Source: Burkholderiales bacterium (GTDB taxonomy: Bacteria > Pseudomonadota > Gammaproteobacteria > Burkholderiales > Burkholderiaceae_A). Taken from it: a DNA stretch of 8,467 bases. The notes beneath the pieces were generated by a model, which made no database searches, was not told where the DNA came from, and saw only the letters and a list, made by a program, of their open reading frames with translations. The stretch is from the NCBI GenBank assembly GCA_030828265.1, contig JAURCW010000044.1:1-8467 (forward strand). The letters are read 5' to 3'. Made by a program: the position numbers and the translations under genes. Numbering within the stretch: the first letter of the stretch is position 1; each line of letters opens with the position of its first letter. Shown piece after piece: positions 6,082 to 8,467 of this stretch.

Positions 6082-7407
6082 ATGCCTCCCTCCTCTGCAA
6101 CCCAACCTGTTCTCATTAGCCCAGAAACAGAGGTGCTTCATGCCTCGCCAAGGCCCCTTCCAGCAAAGACCGGGCGCGGCCTGGGTGGACTGCGAAGCCG
6201 ACTGGTTCTCTCGGTTCTGAATAGGCTGCGCATCGGTCAGTTGCAGCTTGAACTTCCCGATGGCAGCAGCCAGCTCATTGCAGGCAAAGACGACGCCCTT
6301 CGCCTTCGCGCCGACCTCAAAATTCACCGCTGGCGAGCCCTTAGCGATGCTGGCTTTCGTGGGGATATCGGCTTTGGCGAGGGCTATATGCGAGGCGACT
6401 GGTCAAGCTCAGACTTGCCCGCACTTTTAGGCCTGCTCGCAGCCAATCGTAAGGTGATTGAACCCGCGCTTTACGGCAGTCCCATAAGGCTCCTTTGGGA
6501 TCGGCTGCAGCATCAGCTTCGTTCAAACTCAAGGCGCCAGTCACGGCGAAACATTGAGTTTCACTACGACCTGGGTAACGACTTCTACAAAGAATGGCTT
6601 GACCCAAGCATGACCTACTCAAGCGCCCTCTTCGACCGCACCGGAAAGTGGGGCAGCTCGGTGGACCTCGAAGAGGGTCAGCTGCGAAAGCTCGATCGAG
6701 TGATTGACTGCCTTAATGAAGCGCCAACCATGTCGGGGCCTGAGCCCAAGGTGCTTGAGATTGGCTGTGGATGGGGTGGTTTTGCAGAAAGGTTGTTGCA
6801 AAAACAGGCCGCCCATTACACAGGGCTTACGCTCTCGCCCGCGCAGAAGGACTGGGCCGAAAATCGGATGCACAAAAAAGGATTGGCTTCTGAGGACAGG
6901 GGCTGGCAGTTTCAACTTCAAGACTATCGCGACTCAGAAGGCGAGTTTGATGCGATTGTCTCCATCGAGATGATCGAGGCCGTGGGCCAGTCCTATTGGC
7001 CCACCTATTTTCAGACCCTGCACGACCGGCTGCGGCCAGGGGGACGGGCTGTTGTGCAGGCCATCGTCATTCAGGACGCACTCTTTGAGCGCTACGCTCG
7101 CTCGCCCGACTTCATTCAGAAGTACATCTTTCCGGGCGGCATGCTGCTCACGCCGTCTGCCATTGAGTCCCAAGCCGAGCGCGTTGGACTTAAAGCAGGG
7201 GAGCTCTTTGGCTTTGGCCTTGACTATGCACGAACACTTCGCGAATGGCTTGAGCGGTTTAATGAACAAGAGTCTTCCATTCGGGGCTTGGGATTCGACG
7301 ATCGTTTTTTTGCCATGTGGCGTTTCTATTTGGCCTATTGCGAGGCTGGGTTTGTAGCGGGCGATATTGATGTGGTTCAGGTCTGTCTGGATAAACCACG
7401 TCAATGA
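6082..7407 (+). CDS. Cyclopropane-fatty-acid-synthase-like SAM-dependent lipid methyltransferase (UfaM-like)
   Basis: A 441-residue COG2230 enzyme expected to transfer a methyl group from S-adenosylmethionine to double bonds of acyl chains in membrane phospholipids. The N-terminal lipid-binding part (about 40-140) includes FGEGYMRGDW (98-107). The catalytic part begins at HYDLGNDFYKEWLDPSMTYSSALF (161-184). The SAM loop is VLEIGCGWGG (224-233), followed by EMIEAVG (296-302, E299), YIFPGG (348-353) and DYARTLREW (381-389, Y382). E299 and Y382 match E. coli Cfa E239 and Y317. C139 is replaced by S181 and H266 by Q326, so the bicarbonate pocket differs from true cyclopropane synthase. This makes methylated rather than cyclopropane products plausible. 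ATG 6082 is chosen for family fit and a GAG six bases upstream; an in-frame ATG at 5995 would overlap DUF1365. The stop overlaps the next start by ATGA. Confidence 0.93.
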   Translation: MPPSSATQPVLISPETEVLHASPRPLPAKTGRGLGGLRSRLVLSVLNRLRIGQLQLELPDGSSQLIAGKDDALRLRADLKIHRWRALSDAGFRGDIGFGEGYMRGDWSSSDLPALLGLLAANRKVIEPALYGSPIRLLWDRLQHQLRSNSRRQSRRNIEFHYDLGNDFYKEWLDPSMTYSSALFDRTGKWGSSVDLEEGQLRKLDRVIDCLNEAPTMSGPEPKVLEIGCGWGGFAERLLQKQAAHYTGLTLSPAQKDWAENRMHKKGLASEDRGWQFQLQDYRDSEGEFDAIVSIEMIEAVGQSYWPTYFQTLHDRLRPGGRAVVQAIVIQDALFERYARSPDFIQKYIFPGGMLLTPSAIESQAERVGLKAGELFGFGLDYARTLREWLERFNEQESSIRGLGFDDRFFAMWRFYLAYCEAGFVAGDIDVVQVCLDKPRQ

Positions 7408-8000
7408 ACAAGACAGTCATGAAACAGGTTCATTTCAGACTCGCCTTAAGGCTCGCCGGGGTGGTTCTGGGAAGCCTTATTGGCTTTGCCGCCTTGCTCA
7501 ACTCAGCACTGGCCTCCACCGCGCCTGCCCCATTAACCAGCCTTGTAGGCCAACAAGCTAGCCTCCTAGGGGAGGGCAAGCTGCGCTTCCTTGGGCTTAC
7601 GGTCTACGAGGCCCGACTCTGGTCCGCCGCAAAGCCCGAGATGGGCAAGCTCTTTGACCGTCCCCTTGCTTTGGAGCTTACCTACCGAACAGGACTTCAA
7701 GGTGGCACCATCACCAGCACCAGTCGCGACGAAATCGAAAGGCTTGGACTCGCAACAAAGCCCGGCCAGATCGAGTCCTGGGAAAGCCAGATGCGCGCCA
7801 TCTTTCCCAATGTCGGCTCCGGTGACCGTATTCTTGGTGTTCATATTCCCAATCGGGGTGCCCTATTTTTTCTGAACGACCAGCCGATTGGCCAGGTCAA
7901 TGATGCGCAATTCTCTGAGGCTTTTTTCAACATCTGGCTGCATCCCGAAACACGTGTGGCCAGCCTTCGTAAAAAGCTGCTCTCTGGGCTTATCCCCTAG
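7404..8000 (+). CDS. Exported chalcone-isomerase-like domain protein
   Basis: A 198-residue protein of the bacterial chalcone-isomerase-like family (PF16036 type). Residues 1-37 form a signal peptide: basic start, hydrophobic core AGVVLGSLIGFAALL, probable cut after ALA (37). The mature protein is thus periplasmic. The family end motif FFNIWLHPETRVASLRKKLL is near the C-terminus, and GKLRFLGLTVYEARLW (57-72) is the usual first strand region. The family is named for its fold; related folds bind fatty acids in plants, and no isomerase activity should be assumed. The start ATG 7404 overlaps the methyltransferase stop; M6 (7419) is a possible shorter start that keeps the signal peptide. Its position suggests a helper in lipid handling at the periplasmic face. 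Confidence 0.9.
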   Translation: MNKTVMKQVHFRLALRLAGVVLGSLIGFAALLNSALASTAPAPLTSLVGQQASLLGEGKLRFLGLTVYEARLWSAAKPEMGKLFDRPLALELTYRTGLQGGTITSTSRDEIERLGLATKPGQIESWESQMRAIFPNVGSGDRILGVHIPNRGALFFLNDQPIGQVNDAQFSEAFFNIWLHPETRVASLRKKLLSGLIP

Positions 8001-8026
8001 CCCCCGCCGGTCGCGAGACCACCGCC

Positions 8027-8467
8027 GTGTCACGAGGGTTTAATCTTCAGTTCGATGCGGCGCTTTACGGCCTGCCGGGCTTCGTTCTGGCGTTTGCTGC
8101 CCTACCGCTCTACCTGCTTACCCCCTCCCTGTATTCCAACAGCTTTGGGCTGCCCTTGGCGGCCGTTGGTCTTATTCTCATGGCCTGTCGGCTCACCGAT
8201 GCCATTACCGACCCCTTGGTGGGCAGGCTCCTTGACCAGACCCGAGGGGCACGGTTTCAGCGCTGGATGATTCCAAGCCTAGGTCTTTTGATGCTGGGCT
8301 TTGCTGGCCTTATGAACCCACCGAAGGCCTTGCTTGAGAGCGACATGCAGCTCGGCCTCATGGCCTGGCTTGCGGTGACTGTGGTCGTTGTCTCGCTTGC
8401 CAATAGCGCTGCGCAGCTTGCCCACCAAAGCTGGGCGATCTCTAGGGGAAAGAGCCTGCGCCAACAA
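8027..8467 (+). CDS. MFS transporter, GPH (sugar:cation symporter) type, 3' end cut by window edge
   Basis: The first 147 residues of a polytopic inner-membrane carrier, open at the right edge. TM1 includes YGLPGFVLAFAALPLYLL (14-31). TM2 leads into the loop motif RLTDAITDPLVGRLLD (55-70: R55, D58, D62, P63, G66, D70), typical of the GPH/MelB branch. Two more hydrophobic spans lie near 81-97 and 111-129, followed by AHQSWA. GTG 8027 is the probable start, 26 bp after the previous stop; no in-frame ATG lies near and the ribosome site is weak (GCGAGA). GPH-type carriers of this sort recur beside FAD protein and lipid methyltransferase genes in singlet-oxygen regulons such as that of Rhodobacter sphaeroides (recalled). 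The substrate is unknown; a sugar is not implied here, and lipid- or fatty-acid-related cargo is only a guess. Confidence 0.85.
   Translation, partial: MSRGFNLQFDAALYGLPGFVLAFAALPLYLLTPSLYSNSFGLPLAAVGLILMACRLTDAITDPLVGRLLDQTRGARFQRWMIPSLGLLMLGFAGLMNPPKALLESDMQLGLMAWLAVTVVVVSLANSAAQLAHQSWAISRGKSLRQQ

Noticed and set aside
6934..7404. Minus-strand open frame opposite the lipid methyltransferase
   Set aside because: It is a shadow of conserved methyltransferase codons with no domain signature.
1..8467. Mobile elements, CRISPR arrays, tRNA/rRNA genes, defence genes
   Set aside because: No transposase, integrase, spaced direct-repeat array or RNA-gene hallmark was seen. Gene packing and composition are uniform.

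Overview
The window looks like chromosomal DNA from a Gram-negative betaproteobacterium, most likely Burkholderiales. This rests on protein style and gene order, recalled rather than searched. Base composition is moderately GC-rich and even throughout. There are no tRNA or rRNA genes, insertion sequences, CRISPR arrays or plasmid genes. Coding density is very high, and the longest gene-free stretch is the 122 bp divergent promoter region at 2346-2467.

Left arm (minus strand, reading out of the window at position 1): a MerR-type, B12-binding photoreceptor-repressor of the LitR/CarH family (2345 to 1420), then after 10 bp an iron-sulfur photolyase/cryptochrome of the CryB/PhrB class (1409 to the left edge). 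As given, the regulator is broken by a one-base deletion between its photosensory helical domain and its Rossmann B12 domain.

Centre (2346-2467): a shared divergent control region. It holds a good sigma70-type promoter for the right arm, a weaker promoter-like element facing left whose -10 overlaps the rightward -10, and palindromic sequence over the rightward -35.

Right arm (plus strand, probably one operon, with most junctions overlapping or under 50 bp): exported glutathione peroxidase, FolE2-type GTP cyclohydrolase, FAD-dependent amine-oxidase-like protein (COG2907), DUF1365 protein, cyclopropane-synthase-like lipid methyltransferase, exported chalcone-isomerase-like protein, and the start of a GPH-type MFS transporter cut by the right edge.

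Together this reads as a light and photo-oxidative stress locus. The regulator would sense light through adenosylcobalamin and release the divergent promoters. The photolyase would repair UV lesions, the peroxidase would remove lipid or other hydroperoxides, and FolE2 would supply pterin/folate. The FAD protein, DUF1365 and methyltransferase trio would modify unsaturated acyl chains already in membrane phospholipids, plausibly to methylated or furan fatty acids that quench singlet oxygen. The family assignments are well supported by the sequence. The shared light regulation and the lipid product are inferences.
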